DNA of 14,587 bases from Bacteroides sp. (GTDB lineage: Bacteria; Bacteroidota; Bacteroidia; Bacteroidales; Bacteroidaceae), in NCBI GenBank assembly GCA_030152865.1, contig JASLIW010000016.1, positions 1 to 14,587 on the forward strand, in the 5' to 3' direction. Each line of letters begins with the position of its first letter. The first letter of the stretch is position 1. Position numbers and translations under genes: made by a program. Below the pieces are notes generated by a model. That model saw only the letters and a program-made list of their open reading frames with translations. It was not told the DNA's origin and did not search any database. Shown here in pieces: positions 1 through 7,187 of the stretch.

Positions 1-327
1 TACTTGCTGGGCAATGGGGCTACGCCAAGTGAGGCAAGAGCTCCCTTTATCGGTCAGGCGATGGTCAAGGCTTTTAGTCCCTTAATTGCGAATATGGCTA
101 TTATGGGTTTGGTGGCTTTGCCAGGTACTATGATTGGGCAGATATTAGGGGGAAGCAGTCCAGATCTGGCCATTAAGTATCAGATGATGATTGTTGTCAT
201 TAATTTTACCGCTTCTATGCTCTCTTTGATGATTACCATTGGCCTATCTTCAAAGCACTCTTTTGATTCCTTTGGGGTACTCAAATCGGTGTTTAAGGAG
301 GAGGAGCATGGAAAGACTAAAAAGTAA
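1..327 (+). CDS. fetB: FetB/YbbM-type (UPF0014) ABC transporter permease, 3' part only
   Basis: The reading frame is open from the left edge, so the 5' part lies outside the window; 108 residues remain. The segment ALPGTMIGQILGG, followed by an AIKYQMMIVV stretch, is the conserved C-terminal signature of the UPF0014/FetB permease family. The upstream GATPSEARAPFIGQA segment also fits this family. At least two strongly hydrophobic membrane segments are visible (about residues 28-50 and 58-80), followed by a short charged cytoplasmic tail ending in KTKK. In E. coli, FetB pairs with the ATPase FetA to export iron and relieve oxidative stress; that role is inferred here from family. No ATPase partner is in the window, so it would have to lie to the left. 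The stop is followed after 23 bp by a small gene on the same strand. Confidence 0.85.
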   Translation, partial: YLLGNGATPSEARAPFIGQAMVKAFSPLIANMAIMGLVALPGTMIGQILGGSSPDLAIKYQMMIVVINFTASMLSLMITIGLSSKHSFDSFGVLKSVFKEEEHGKTKK

Positions 328-350
328 TAACTACTATTAACTCAAGTCCT

Positions 351-662
351 ATGCTTCAACTACCTAATTATGCAGATTCAAGCTTGGAGGTGCGCATCTT
401 GAAGGAGCTTCAGGCTCATCCACAAACCGATTATTTTCTTTCCCTAGACTTCAGCCAAAAAGGAGAAGTGTTTCCTACTACTTTGCTTGAGTTCATCACG
501 AAGAAGGTGGAGCAGCACAAGGGCTGTCCGTCTTGCTTTCGGGCTGTCTTTAAGCAGGGAGCTTGGCGTTTGATAGTGACTTTTATCCCTTTGCATCAGC
601 CCCTTGATCCTAAATTCTACTTTGTACATAAGTTTGTGAAGCTGTGTCAGCAAGAAGGCTGA
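351..662 (+). CDS. small hypothetical protein (103 aa)
   Basis: I do not recognise this protein. It begins 23 bp after the fetB stop on the same strand, so it is probably co-transcribed. It is soluble in appearance, with no signal peptide or membrane segment. It is mildly basic, with a CPSC pair near residue 60 and aromatic residues in the C-terminal half (FYFVHKFVKL). The two cysteines alone are not enough to call a zinc site. An antisense open frame at 444-653 is judged a shadow because the plus-strand frame continues the operon direction and has ordinary amino-acid composition. There is no clear Shine-Dalgarno, which is normal in Bacteroidetes. It could be a lineage-specific gene of unknown role. 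Confidence 0.6.
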   Translation: MLQLPNYADSSLEVRILKELQAHPQTDYFLSLDFSQKGEVFPTTLLEFITKKVEQHKGCPSCFRAVFKQGAWRLIVTFIPLHQPLDPKFYFVHKFVKLCQQEG

Positions 663-796
663 GAAAGTAGTGCTGATTCTTAGTCCAATTTGGAGGTATA
701 GTTACTGATTTTTAGCACAATACTGACAGTTATTTACAAGAAGAAGATATTTATAAGAACGAATGGTATATAATGAAGAATAAATATATCGTTCAG

Positions 797-828
797 GTTG
801 TAAAGCTTAGGGGTATTGTGTAATATTG
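797..828 (+). promoter_or_regulatory. putative promoter of the GNAT-like gene
   Basis: GTTG at 797-800 and TAATATTG at 821-828 are spaced by 20 bp. They resemble the Bacteroidetes -33 (TTTG) and -7 (TAnnTTTG) boxes with one mismatch each. The predicted transcript would begin near 835, leaving a leader of about 22 nt before the ATG at 857. Confidence 0.35.
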
Positions 829-856
829 CTTGTAAGTAACACTAAAAAAGCAAAAC

Positions 857-1384
857 ATGAATTATAGAGTTAGACGGTGGAAAAAAACGGATCAGGAAAT
901 TTTGAAGAAGCGTTTAAACAACATCCACATTTGGGAAAAGCTATGTGATAATCTTCCTCTACCTTTTACGGACGAAGATGCGGTCTCTTTTTTAGATAAG
1001 GCAACTGCCAACTCTCAAGATTTTGATGCTTATGCATTGGAGATAGGGGGGAGTAAGGAGAGCAGTGAAGTGTGTGGTGGTGTCTATCTAAAGCGCGCTG
1101 AAGCACCACATAGTATGATTTACTTGCTTAACTTCTGGATGTGTCCCGACTATGCAGACTCGAATGCTTTATCAGAGGTGTTGAAAGATTTGATGCCTCA
1201 TTATTTCTTCCATCTTCCAGTTATGAAAATTATGTGTAAAGTACATAGTGACGATACGGATTACGAAGAAATACTCAAGAGGGTGGGTTTTTGCAAAGAG
1301 GCTAGCCTGAGTAATGCTGTGTTGAAGAGCGGAAAGATACTTGATTTACATATCTATACCTTTAGTGAGCATATAAAGGATTAA
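857..1384 (+). CDS. GNAT-fold N-acetyltransferase-like protein, acetyl-CoA loop degenerate
   Basis: The 175-residue length and overall pattern match the RimJ/RimL-like branch of GNAT proteins. There is an N-terminal strand (YRVRRWKKTD), a helix ending in IWEKLCDNLPLPFTDEDA that resembles the LPxPYTxxDA segment of that branch, a GGVYL strand at 74-78, and a late hydrophobic VGFCKEASL stretch at 143-151 like the GF-x-xEG strand of GNATs. The usual pyrophosphate-binding motif, Q/R-x-x-G-x-G/A, should follow the strand LLNFWM (90-95). Here the segment is CPDYADSNALSE, with no glycine, so acetyl-CoA binding is doubtful. No signal peptide or membrane segment is seen. It is flanked by two intergenic gaps, so it is probably transcribed alone. 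It may be a catalytically dead relative with a structural or ligand-sensing role; the fold assignment itself is moderately sure. Confidence 0.65.
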   Translation: MNYRVRRWKKTDQEILKKRLNNIHIWEKLCDNLPLPFTDEDAVSFLDKATANSQDFDAYALEIGGSKESSEVCGGVYLKRAEAPHSMIYLLNFWMCPDYADSNALSEVLKDLMPHYFFHLPVMKIMCKVHSDDTDYEEILKRVGFCKEASLSNAVLKSGKILDLHIYTFSEHIKD

Positions 1385-1511
1385 GTCTAACTCTTCAAAC
1401 AATTTACTGATCTATTCGTTTGCATAGTAGTATGTAGGGGTTTAATCGTAACAAAGGAAGGATATTTCCATATATTTTGGGTGAATATTCAGATTAATCC
1501 CTTCTTTTAGC

Positions 1512-1519
1512 TATATTTG
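1512..1519 (+). promoter_or_regulatory. putative -7 box of the Nif3/zinc-ribbon operon
   Basis: TATATTTG matches the Bacteroidetes TAnnTTTG consensus exactly and lies 26 bp before the ATG at 1546. No good TTTG -33 box is present at the 19-21 bp distance (nearest is ATTC at 1487-1490), so the call rests on one box and its position. Confidence 0.45.
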
Positions 1520-1545
1520 TAACATTAAGATACTTTTCGAAACGA

Positions 1546-2640
1546 ATGAAGATTAAGGATATTGTAAATGCCCTTGAGCACTTTGCACCTCTGCCCTTGC
1601 AAGATGGATTTGATAATTCTGGCTTGCAAATCGGATTGACAGACGTGGAAGCCACAGGGGCATTGTTGTGCTTGGACGTGACTGAAGCTATAATTGATGA
1701 AGCTATTGAGAAAAATTGCAATTTAATTATCGCTCATCATCCCTTGCTTTTTGTAGGGTATAAGTCTATTACGGGTAAAACCTATGTAGAGCGTTGCATA
1801 CTTAAAGCTATAAAGCACGACATTGTGATTTATGCTGCGCATACCAACCTCGATAATGCACCCGGTGGTGTGAGTTTTAAAATAGCAGAAATGCTAGGCT
1901 TGCAACAGGCTCGTGTCTTAGCACCTAAGTCAGAGCAGCTTTCTAAGCTCGTTACATTTGTACCCACTGCGCAAGCAGAGGGGCTGCGTCAAGCCCTGTT
2001 TCAAGCAGGCTGTGGACAGATAGGCGATTACGATTCTTGTAGCTATAACTTGGAGGGCAAAGGTACTTTCCGTGCGCTAGAAGGAACAAACCCCTACTGT
2101 GGTGAAGTGGGCAAACTGCATACGGAAGCTGAAACACGGATAGAAACCATTTTCCCTACGTTTAAGAAGTCTGCTGTCTTACGTGCACTGCTTAGTGCAC
2201 ACCCCTATGAGGAGCCTGCTTTTGATATCTATCCACTCCAAAATGTATGGAATCAAGTTGGCTCAGGAGTAATTGCTCAGCTGGCTGAACCCACTGATGA
2301 ACTCACTTTCTTAAAACAAGTCAAGGAAACATTTAAGGTAGGCTGCTTAAAACACAGTAAACTACGCAATAAGCCTATTCAAAAAGTGGCTATTTGTGGA
2401 GGCTCTGGAGGTTTCTTACTGCATCAAGCTATCGCTGCTGGGGCCGATCTATTCTTGAGTGCTGAAATCAAATACCACGATTACTTTGGGCTTGATGAAC
2501 AGATACTGATAGCAGATATCGGGCACTACGAAAGTGAACAATACACAAAAGAATTATTTTATTCTATAATCAAGGATAAATTTCCTAATTTTGCACTTCA
2601 TTTGACAGAACTGAATACAAATCCAATTAAATACTTATAA
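1546..2640 (+). CDS. Nif3-like dinuclear metal centre protein (DUF34 / YbgI family)
   Basis: All expected metal ligands of the Nif3/YbgI fold are visible: H64-H65 in IIAHHPLLF, D103 in AAHTNLDNAPGG, and H327 with E331 in the C-terminal GHYESEQ segment. The length of 364 residues is that of the longer bacterial form. In this form a PII/CutA-like domain (about residues 125-230, with the SAHPYEEPAFDIYPL strand-loop) is inserted between the two halves of the metal-binding domain. The family forms toroidal hexamers; its biochemical role is unsettled, and proposals include GTP cyclohydrolase-like and metal-insertion functions. The stop is 5 bp before the next ATG, so it is translated from the same mRNA as the zinc-ribbon protein. 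The start at 1546 is favoured by the promoter box 26 bp upstream and by the MKIKDIVNALE start typical of the family. Confidence 0.93.
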   Translation: MKIKDIVNALEHFAPLPLQDGFDNSGLQIGLTDVEATGALLCLDVTEAIIDEAIEKNCNLIIAHHPLLFVGYKSITGKTYVERCILKAIKHDIVIYAAHTNLDNAPGGVSFKIAEMLGLQQARVLAPKSEQLSKLVTFVPTAQAEGLRQALFQAGCGQIGDYDSCSYNLEGKGTFRALEGTNPYCGEVGKLHTEAETRIETIFPTFKKSAVLRALLSAHPYEEPAFDIYPLQNVWNQVGSGVIAQLAEPTDELTFLKQVKETFKVGCLKHSKLRNKPIQKVAICGGSGGFLLHQAIAAGADLFLSAEIKYHDYFGLDEQILIADIGHYESEQYTKELFYSIIKDKFPNFALHLTELNTNPIKYL

Positions 2641-2645
2641 CGAAG

Positions 2646-3461
2646 ATGGCTAAACAAACAAAAGAGTTGACCGTAGAAGAGAGACTGAAGGTGTTATATG
2701 AGCTACAGACTGTACTGTCTAAGATAGATGATATCAAGACGCTAAGAGGTGAGCTTCCTTTAGAAGTTCAAGACTTAGAAGATGAGATAGAAGGTCTGAA
2801 TACAAGAATTGAAAAGATAGAAGCTGATATTGCAAACTTGAAAACTGGTGTAGCTAGTAAGAAAGTAGAGATAGAAACAGCCAAAGACAATATCGCTAAG
2901 TATACTGAGCAATTAAATAACGTACGTAACAACCGTGAGTACGATTTATTGAACAAAGAAATCGAAAACCAAAGTCTAGACGTTGAGCTCGCTGAGAAGC
3001 ACATTAGAGAGTTTACAGCCGATCAGAAGTTCAAGAAAGAATCTTTAGAAGAAAACAACCAACTTCTAGAGGGTCGTAAGAAAGATTTGGCAGCCAAGCA
3101 AAAAGAGCTAGAAGATATTATTGCAGAGACTAAGCAGGAAGAAGAAAAACTTAGAGAAACTGCAAAGAAATTAGAGGAAAAGGTTGAAACTCGTTTGCTA
3201 CAATCCTTCAAGCGTATTCGTAAGAACTCACGCAATGGTTTAGGTGTTGTTTATGTAGAGCGTGATGCTTGTGGTGGCTGTTTTAACAAGATCCCACCTC
3301 AGAGACAATTGGATATCCGCTCACGCAAGAAAATCATTGTATGTGAGTATTGTGGCCGTATCATGGTCGATCCAGAGCTAGCTGGTGTAGAAATCATCGA
3401 AGCAGAGGATCCAAAGAAGAAGCGCAAAACAACTCGTAAGAAGGCAGCTACTAAGAAGTAA
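2646..3461 (+). CDS. coiled-coil protein with C-terminal C4-type zinc ribbon
   Basis: Residues about 8-185 are dense in E, K, L, I and Q with heptad-like spacing, predicting a long antiparallel coiled-coil hairpin. A compact zinc ribbon follows, with C209-x2-C212 and C233-x2-C236 (ACGGC and CEYCG). The C-terminus (about 256-271) is a lysine/arginine-rich tail. This is the bacterial zf-RING_7 architecture (bacterial proteins related to the Helicobacter HP0958 family), whose members have been linked to RNA or protein binding. Its position 5 bp after the Nif3 homologue repeats a pairing common in Bacteroidetes, implying a shared process. The basic tail is compatible with nucleic-acid contact, which is inference. 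A strong terminator follows 41 bp after the stop, so the operon has two genes. Confidence 0.9.
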   Translation: MAKQTKELTVEERLKVLYELQTVLSKIDDIKTLRGELPLEVQDLEDEIEGLNTRIEKIEADIANLKTGVASKKVEIETAKDNIAKYTEQLNNVRNNREYDLLNKEIENQSLDVELAEKHIREFTADQKFKKESLEENNQLLEGRKKDLAAKQKELEDIIAETKQEEEKLRETAKKLEEKVETRLLQSFKRIRKNSRNGLGVVYVERDACGGCFNKIPPQRQLDIRSRKKIIVCEYCGRIMVDPELAGVEIIEAEDPKKKRKTTRKKAATKK

Positions 3462-3502
3462 GCAGCAGTTCTTCTGAAGAGATACAATATAAAATACTGG
3501 AT

Positions 3503-3533
3503 AAGGGTAAGCTAGTTTAGCTTACCCTTTTTT
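3503..3533 (+). terminator. Rho-independent terminator of the Nif3/zinc-ribbon operon
   Basis: A perfect 12-bp stem is formed by AAGGGTAAGCTA (3503-3514) and TAGCTTACCCTT (3518-3529) with a 3-nt loop. It ends in a run of six T (3528-3533), starting 41 bp after the stop codon. Confidence 0.9.
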
Positions 3534-3836
3534 GTGCTTTGGAAGCTAAGTAAATGCCTTTTGCTTGATTAATAAGTACTATTAGCCGTATTATTAGTTA
3601 CAGAACTTAGCCACTACTAACTCTAGCCACTACTAACTCTAGCAACTAACAACTAGCAACTAACAACTAGCAACTAACAACTAACAACTAGCAACTAACA
3701 ACTAACAACTAGCAACTAACAACTAACTCTAGCCTTAGTTCGCTTATTACAAGCGTGTATATAGAGGTGTATCGGTGAAGAATAAATAGAGTTTGCAGCA
3801 GCTGTGTCTTTAGGGAGCAGCTAGAAGATTAAAGGC
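3534..3836. other. convergent intergenic region
   Basis: No gene is supported between the terminator of the zinc-ribbon operon and that of nhaA. The stretch holds the heptamer repeat at 3609-3730. On either side (3534-3608 and 3731-3836) I see only AT-rich sequence without a clear open frame, promoter pair or further repeat. Confidence 0.75.
3609..3730. repeat. heptamer-phased tandem repeat, seven AGC-anchored blocks
   Basis: The region is built of AACTAAC and AACTAGC heptamers. Parsed from each AGC, it contains blocks of 16, 16, 14, 14, 21, 21 and 20 bp (starts at 3609, 3625, 3641, 3655, 3669, 3690 and 3711). The first two blocks are identical to each other and carry a CCACTACTAACTCT variant; the last block ends in the same ACTCT as the first two. 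Because 7 is not a multiple of 3 and every heptamer carries TAA or TAG on the plus strand and TAG on the minus strand, the array places stop codons in all six frames. It sits between two converging transcription units, between their terminators. Slipped-strand expansion or contraction is likely. No function can be assigned. Confidence 0.9.
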
Positions 3837-3870
3837 AAAAGAAAAGCGACTAAGAATACTTAGTCGCTTT
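3837..3870 (-). terminator. Rho-independent terminator of the lepA-nhaA unit
   Basis: A perfect 12-bp stem (3843-3854 with 3859-3870, loop AATA) lies 23 bp beyond the nhaA stop. On the minus strand it is followed by TTTTCTTTT, a good U-rich tail. Confidence 0.85.
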
Positions 3871-3893
3871 ATTGATGAGTTTGAATATTTAAT

Positions 3894-5264
3894 TTATGCT
3901 TGTACAGTCTCTACATCAGTTTCAGCCTCTTTCTTATCTTCTTTGGGCAATACGATGTTAAGAACAATATAGCCGACAACACCAGCAGTGATTGTACCTA
4001 GTAATACGCCAATCTTAGCTTGATTGAGCAGGTCAACGTGGTGATCTGCAAAGGAGAGGTTGGCTATAAAGAGTGATACTGTAAAACCGATACCTCCCAA
4101 AAGAGATACACCTGCTAGATTGCGCCAAGTCATGCCCTTGGGCATACTTACCAGCTTAAGCTTGATAGCTAAGAAGGTAAACGAGTACAGGCCGATAAAC
4201 TTACCTGCTGTTAGCCCCAAGAACACAGCCAAGGTTACTACGCCAAAGGAGCTCATACCTCCAGATAGTTCTACCCCTGCGTTGGCAAAGGCAAAAAGAG
4301 GCATAATAAAGTAGTTTACCAGACCATGCATATTGTTCTCCAACGATTGAAGAGGCGAGATTACACGGTTAGAAGCAGCTTCTATACTCTTAAGCTCATT
4401 GATTTGAGCTGATTCGAGTACGATTTTTTCTCCCTCTTCCTCATCGTAGTTGGGAAACTTAGAGATGCTATCTCGAATACGATTGACGTAGTGTGTTACT
4501 CTCCAGCGTGGTTTGGCTGGGATTAAGAAAGCTATGATTACTCCAGCTATGGTACAGTGAATACCAGATTGTAAGAATAAATACCACATCACGATACCCA
4601 AGCCAATGTAGTAGATGCGCTGCATAATGCCCAGGCGATTACCTAGAATCAAGAAAGCGACTACGATGGCAGATAAGAGTAGGTAGTGTAGCGAGAGGTG
4701 GCTTGTATAGAAGAAAGCGATAACTAATATACCACCTATATCATCAACCACTGCAAAGGCAGTAAGGAAGACTTTTAGGCTAAGTGGCACACGCTTACCA
4801 AACATACTGAGCACACCCAGCGAAAAAGCAATGTCAGTAGCCATAGGTATAGCTAGACCTGCTGATTCTGGACCTTCGTGAGCAACAAGAAAATAAAAGA
4901 GCACAGGGATAATCATACCTCCCAAAGCTGCTATAATAGGTAGCATGGCTTTTCGTATGGAAGATAACTCACCCACCATAACTTCTCTTTTGATCTCTAG
5001 TCCTACCGAGAAAAAGAAGATAGCCATAAGGGCATCATTGATAAACTGCATCACCGTCAGGGGTTCGCCATGATGGCTAAATAGGTTGAAATCACCTATT
5101 TGAAGAACAATGGGATATTCCCAAATCTCATGATAAGCGGATGCTAGGGGGGAGTTTGCGATAATCATAGCCAATACGGCCATAGTCATCAAAATAACAC
5201 CTCCATTAATACGGTGCTTAAGTGTACTTAATAAGGAGTAGTTTTTGAATTTGCTAATTTGCAT
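3894..5264 (-). CDS. nhaA: Na+/H+ antiporter NhaA
   Basis: Secondary antiporter of the inner membrane that exports sodium (or lithium) in exchange for protons and so regulates internal pH and salt. The family signature is complete: VGLEIKREVMVGEL (87-100), MATDIAF with D144, and AVVDDIGG with the paired D174-D175. These correspond to D133, D163 and D164 of the E. coli protein, which form the transport site. About twelve hydrophobic segments are visible. At 456 residues it is longer than the E. coli protein (388). Part of the excess is a hydrophilic, acidic stretch around residues 255-295 (FPNYDEEEGEKIVLES), between the IAGVIIAFLIP segment and the NYFIMPLFAFANAGVEL segment; a further tail is at the C-terminus. 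It starts 36 bp after the lepA stop on the same strand, with no promoter box recognised in the gap, suggesting co-transcription. Confidence 0.97.
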   Translation of the reverse strand: MQISKFKNYSLLSTLKHRINGGVILMTMAVLAMIIANSPLASAYHEIWEYPIVLQIGDFNLFSHHGEPLTVMQFINDALMAIFFFSVGLEIKREVMVGELSSIRKAMLPIIAALGGMIIPVLFYFLVAHEGPESAGLAIPMATDIAFSLGVLSMFGKRVPLSLKVFLTAFAVVDDIGGILVIAFFYTSHLSLHYLLLSAIVVAFLILGNRLGIMQRIYYIGLGIVMWYLFLQSGIHCTIAGVIIAFLIPAKPRWRVTHYVNRIRDSISKFPNYDEEEGEKIVLESAQINELKSIEAASNRVISPLQSLENNMHGLVNYFIMPLFAFANAGVELSGGMSSFGVVTLAVFLGLTAGKFIGLYSFTFLAIKLKLVSMPKGMTWRNLAGVSLLGGIGFTVSLFIANLSFADHHVDLLNQAKIGVLLGTITAGVVGYIVLNIVLPKEDKKEAETDVETVQA

Positions 5265-5300
5265 ATCCGAAATGTGTTTTAATTTTGTGTTTGACTTTAA

Positions 5301-7082
5301 TTAATCCAATTTGAGGACAGCCAAGAATGCAGTTTGTGGCACTTCTACGTTACCCACTTGCTTCATTCTCTTCTTTCCTTTCTTTTGTTTTTCTAGAAGT
5401 TTACGTTTACGGCTAATATCACCCCCATAACACTTGGCTGTAACGTCTTTACGCACAGCTTTAATAGTTTCTCTAGCAATGATTTTAGCACCTATAGCAG
5501 CTTGTATCGCAATGTCAAACTGCTGTCTTGGAATCAGCTCTTTGAGCTTTTCGCACATGCGGCGTCCCATGTCGTAGGCATTGTCTACGTGGGTAAGGGT
5601 AGAGAGCGCATCTACTGATTCTCCATTGAGAAGAATATCTAGTTTGACAAGCTTAGAAGTTCTGTAACTATCTGCATGATAGTCAAATGAGGCATACCCC
5701 TTCGAGATACTCTTTAAGCGGTCGTAGAAGTCAATTACAATCTCACCTAGAGGCATCAAGAACTGTAGTTCTACACGATTACCCGAAATAAAGTTTTGTT
5801 TGATCAGCTCACCACGCTTACCCAAGCAAAGGGTCATGATAGGGCCAATGTAGTTGGCATGCGTAATGATATTAGCCGAGATATAAGGCTCCTCAATGTG
5901 ATCAATCATCTGAGGCTCTGGCATTCCACCAGGATTATGTATTTCTTCTACTTCACCGTGTTTGTCATAGATGTGATAAGACACGTTAGGAACAGTAGTA
6001 ATCACATCCATATTAAACTCTCTGTCTAGACGCTCTTGTACAATCTCCATATGTAAGAGACCTAAGAAACCACAACGGAATCCAAAACCTAGTGCCAAAG
6101 AAGACTCAGGCTGGAAGGTAAGTGAAGCATCGTTGAGCTGAAGCTTTTCGAGAGAAGCCCTCAAATCTTCAAAGTCAGAGGCGTCAATCGGGTAAACACC
6201 TGCAAAGACCATTGGTTTTACCTCCTCAAAACCAGCTATTGCTTGCTCACAAGGACGTTCAATATGGGTTATGGTATCACCCACTTTTACCTCTTTAGAA
6301 GTCTTAATACCCGAGATAATATAGCCCACATCACCTGTGCGTAGCTCCTTGCGGGGAGACATATCCATCTTCAACACCCCAATTTCATCGGCTTCATACT
6401 CTTTCTTTGTATTAAAGAACTTCACAGCATCACCCTTGCGAATCACACCGTTAGTCACCTTGAAATAGGCAATTACACCACGGAAGGAGTTAAATACAGA
6501 GTCGAAAATAAGAGCTTGTAGGGGAGCCTTGTCATCACCAACAGGGTGGGGAACACGCTCAATAACAGCTTGTAAAATCTCTTCAACACCCATACCTGTT
6601 TTGCCCGATGCACGGATAATATCTTCTCTCTTACCGCCGAGCAACTCTAAAATCTCATCTTCTACCTCTTCGGGCATGGCACTATCTACATCGCACTTGT
6701 TGACGATAGGTATAATCTCTAAGTCGTGTTCAATGGCCATATATAGGTTGGATATGGTCTGAGCTTGCACCCCTTGTGTGGCATCTACAATAAGTAGTGC
6801 ACCCTCACAAGCAGCTATGGAGCGAGAAACCTCATACGAGAAGTCCACGTGCCCTGGAGTATCAATTAAGTTCAGAACATACTTTTCACCTTTATACTCA
6901 TATTCCATTTGAATGGCATGACTCTTGATGGTAATGCCTCGTTCCTTTTCAAGGTCCATACTGTCAAGCATTCGTCCGTCAGTAACCTGAATCGTTTTAG
7001 TAAATTCGAGTAAACGGTCTGCCAAAGTTGATTTACCGTGGTCAATATGAGCTATAATACAAAAGTTACGTATATTCTTCAT
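5301..7082 (-). CDS. lepA: elongation factor 4 (LepA), translational GTPase
   Basis: Ribosome-associated GTPase that acts on paused or misassembled ribosomes and back-translocates in vitro. G1 is AHIDHGKST (11-19), the G3 motif is DTPGH and the G4 motif is NKCD. EF-G-like domains follow, and the LepA-specific C-terminus includes RETIKAVRKDVTAKCYGGD and the lysine-rich KRKLLEKQKKGKKRMK stretch. The 593-residue length is normal. An ATG ten codons further upstream (7110-7112) is in frame, but it lies within the predicted -7 promoter box. The MKNIRNFCIIAH start is also that of the family, so 7082 is chosen. nhaA follows 36 bp downstream on the same strand. Confidence 0.97.
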   Translation of the reverse strand: MKNIRNFCIIAHIDHGKSTLADRLLEFTKTIQVTDGRMLDSMDLEKERGITIKSHAIQMEYEYKGEKYVLNLIDTPGHVDFSYEVSRSIAACEGALLIVDATQGVQAQTISNLYMAIEHDLEIIPIVNKCDVDSAMPEEVEDEILELLGGKREDIIRASGKTGMGVEEILQAVIERVPHPVGDDKAPLQALIFDSVFNSFRGVIAYFKVTNGVIRKGDAVKFFNTKKEYEADEIGVLKMDMSPRKELRTGDVGYIISGIKTSKEVKVGDTITHIERPCEQAIAGFEEVKPMVFAGVYPIDASDFEDLRASLEKLQLNDASLTFQPESSLALGFGFRCGFLGLLHMEIVQERLDREFNMDVITTVPNVSYHIYDKHGEVEEIHNPGGMPEPQMIDHIEEPYISANIITHANYIGPIMTLCLGKRGELIKQNFISGNRVELQFLMPLGEIVIDFYDRLKSISKGYASFDYHADSYRTSKLVKLDILLNGESVDALSTLTHVDNAYDMGRRMCEKLKELIPRQQFDIAIQAAIGAKIIARETIKAVRKDVTAKCYGGDISRKRKLLEKQKKGKKRMKQVGNVEVPQTAFLAVLKLD

Positions 7083-7109
7083 GTATAAAAATCGTTTTTT
7101 TTCGATAAA

Positions 7110-7141
7110 CAAAGATACTACAAAAAGGGGATGATTAAAAA
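7110..7141 (-). promoter_or_regulatory. putative lepA promoter
   Basis: On the minus strand TATCTTTG (7110-7117) matches the Bacteroidetes -7 consensus exactly, with a TTTT run 19-20 bp upstream (7137-7141) in place of TTTG. The predicted start of transcription is near 7103, about 20 nt before the lepA ATG at 7082. The box overlaps the more upstream in-frame ATG and thereby decides the gene's start. Confidence 0.6.
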
Positions 7142-7170
7142 AACAGCGTCCTTAATCCATAGGAATAAGG
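7137..7170 (-). terminator. possible terminator of the exoIII operon
   Basis: CCTTA-A-TCC (7150-7158) pairs with GGA-A-TAAGG (7162-7170), giving an imperfect stem with one A-A mismatch and a 3-nt loop. On the minus strand a run of seven T follows after six bases. It is weaker than the other terminators, and its T run coincides with the predicted lepA -33 position. A second AT-rich hairpin (7170-7178 with 7185-7193) covers the upstream gene's stop codon. Confidence 0.4.
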
Positions 7171-7187
7171 TATAAAAACTGCAATTT

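Noticed and set aside
295..340. AAGGAGGAGGAGC followed by an ATG at 308 and a ten-codon frame ending at 340, resembling a small leader peptide with a strong Shine-Dalgarno.
   Set aside because: The purine run is explained by Lys/Glu codons at the 3' end of fetB, strong Shine-Dalgarno sites are unusual in Bacteroidetes, and the frame is too short to support.
444..653. Minus-strand open frame of 69 codons.
   Set aside because: It lies wholly inside the plus-strand 351-662 gene and has no promoter, partner or recognisable protein features.
2768..3235. Two minus-strand, Ser/Leu/Phe-rich open frames opposite the zinc-ribbon gene.
   Set aside because: Their composition is what the complement of Lys/Glu-rich coiled-coil codons gives; the plus-strand protein is clearly real.
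3609..3730. Possible CRISPR array.
   Set aside because: The repeats have no unique spacers; they are contiguous heptamers, and no cas gene is present.
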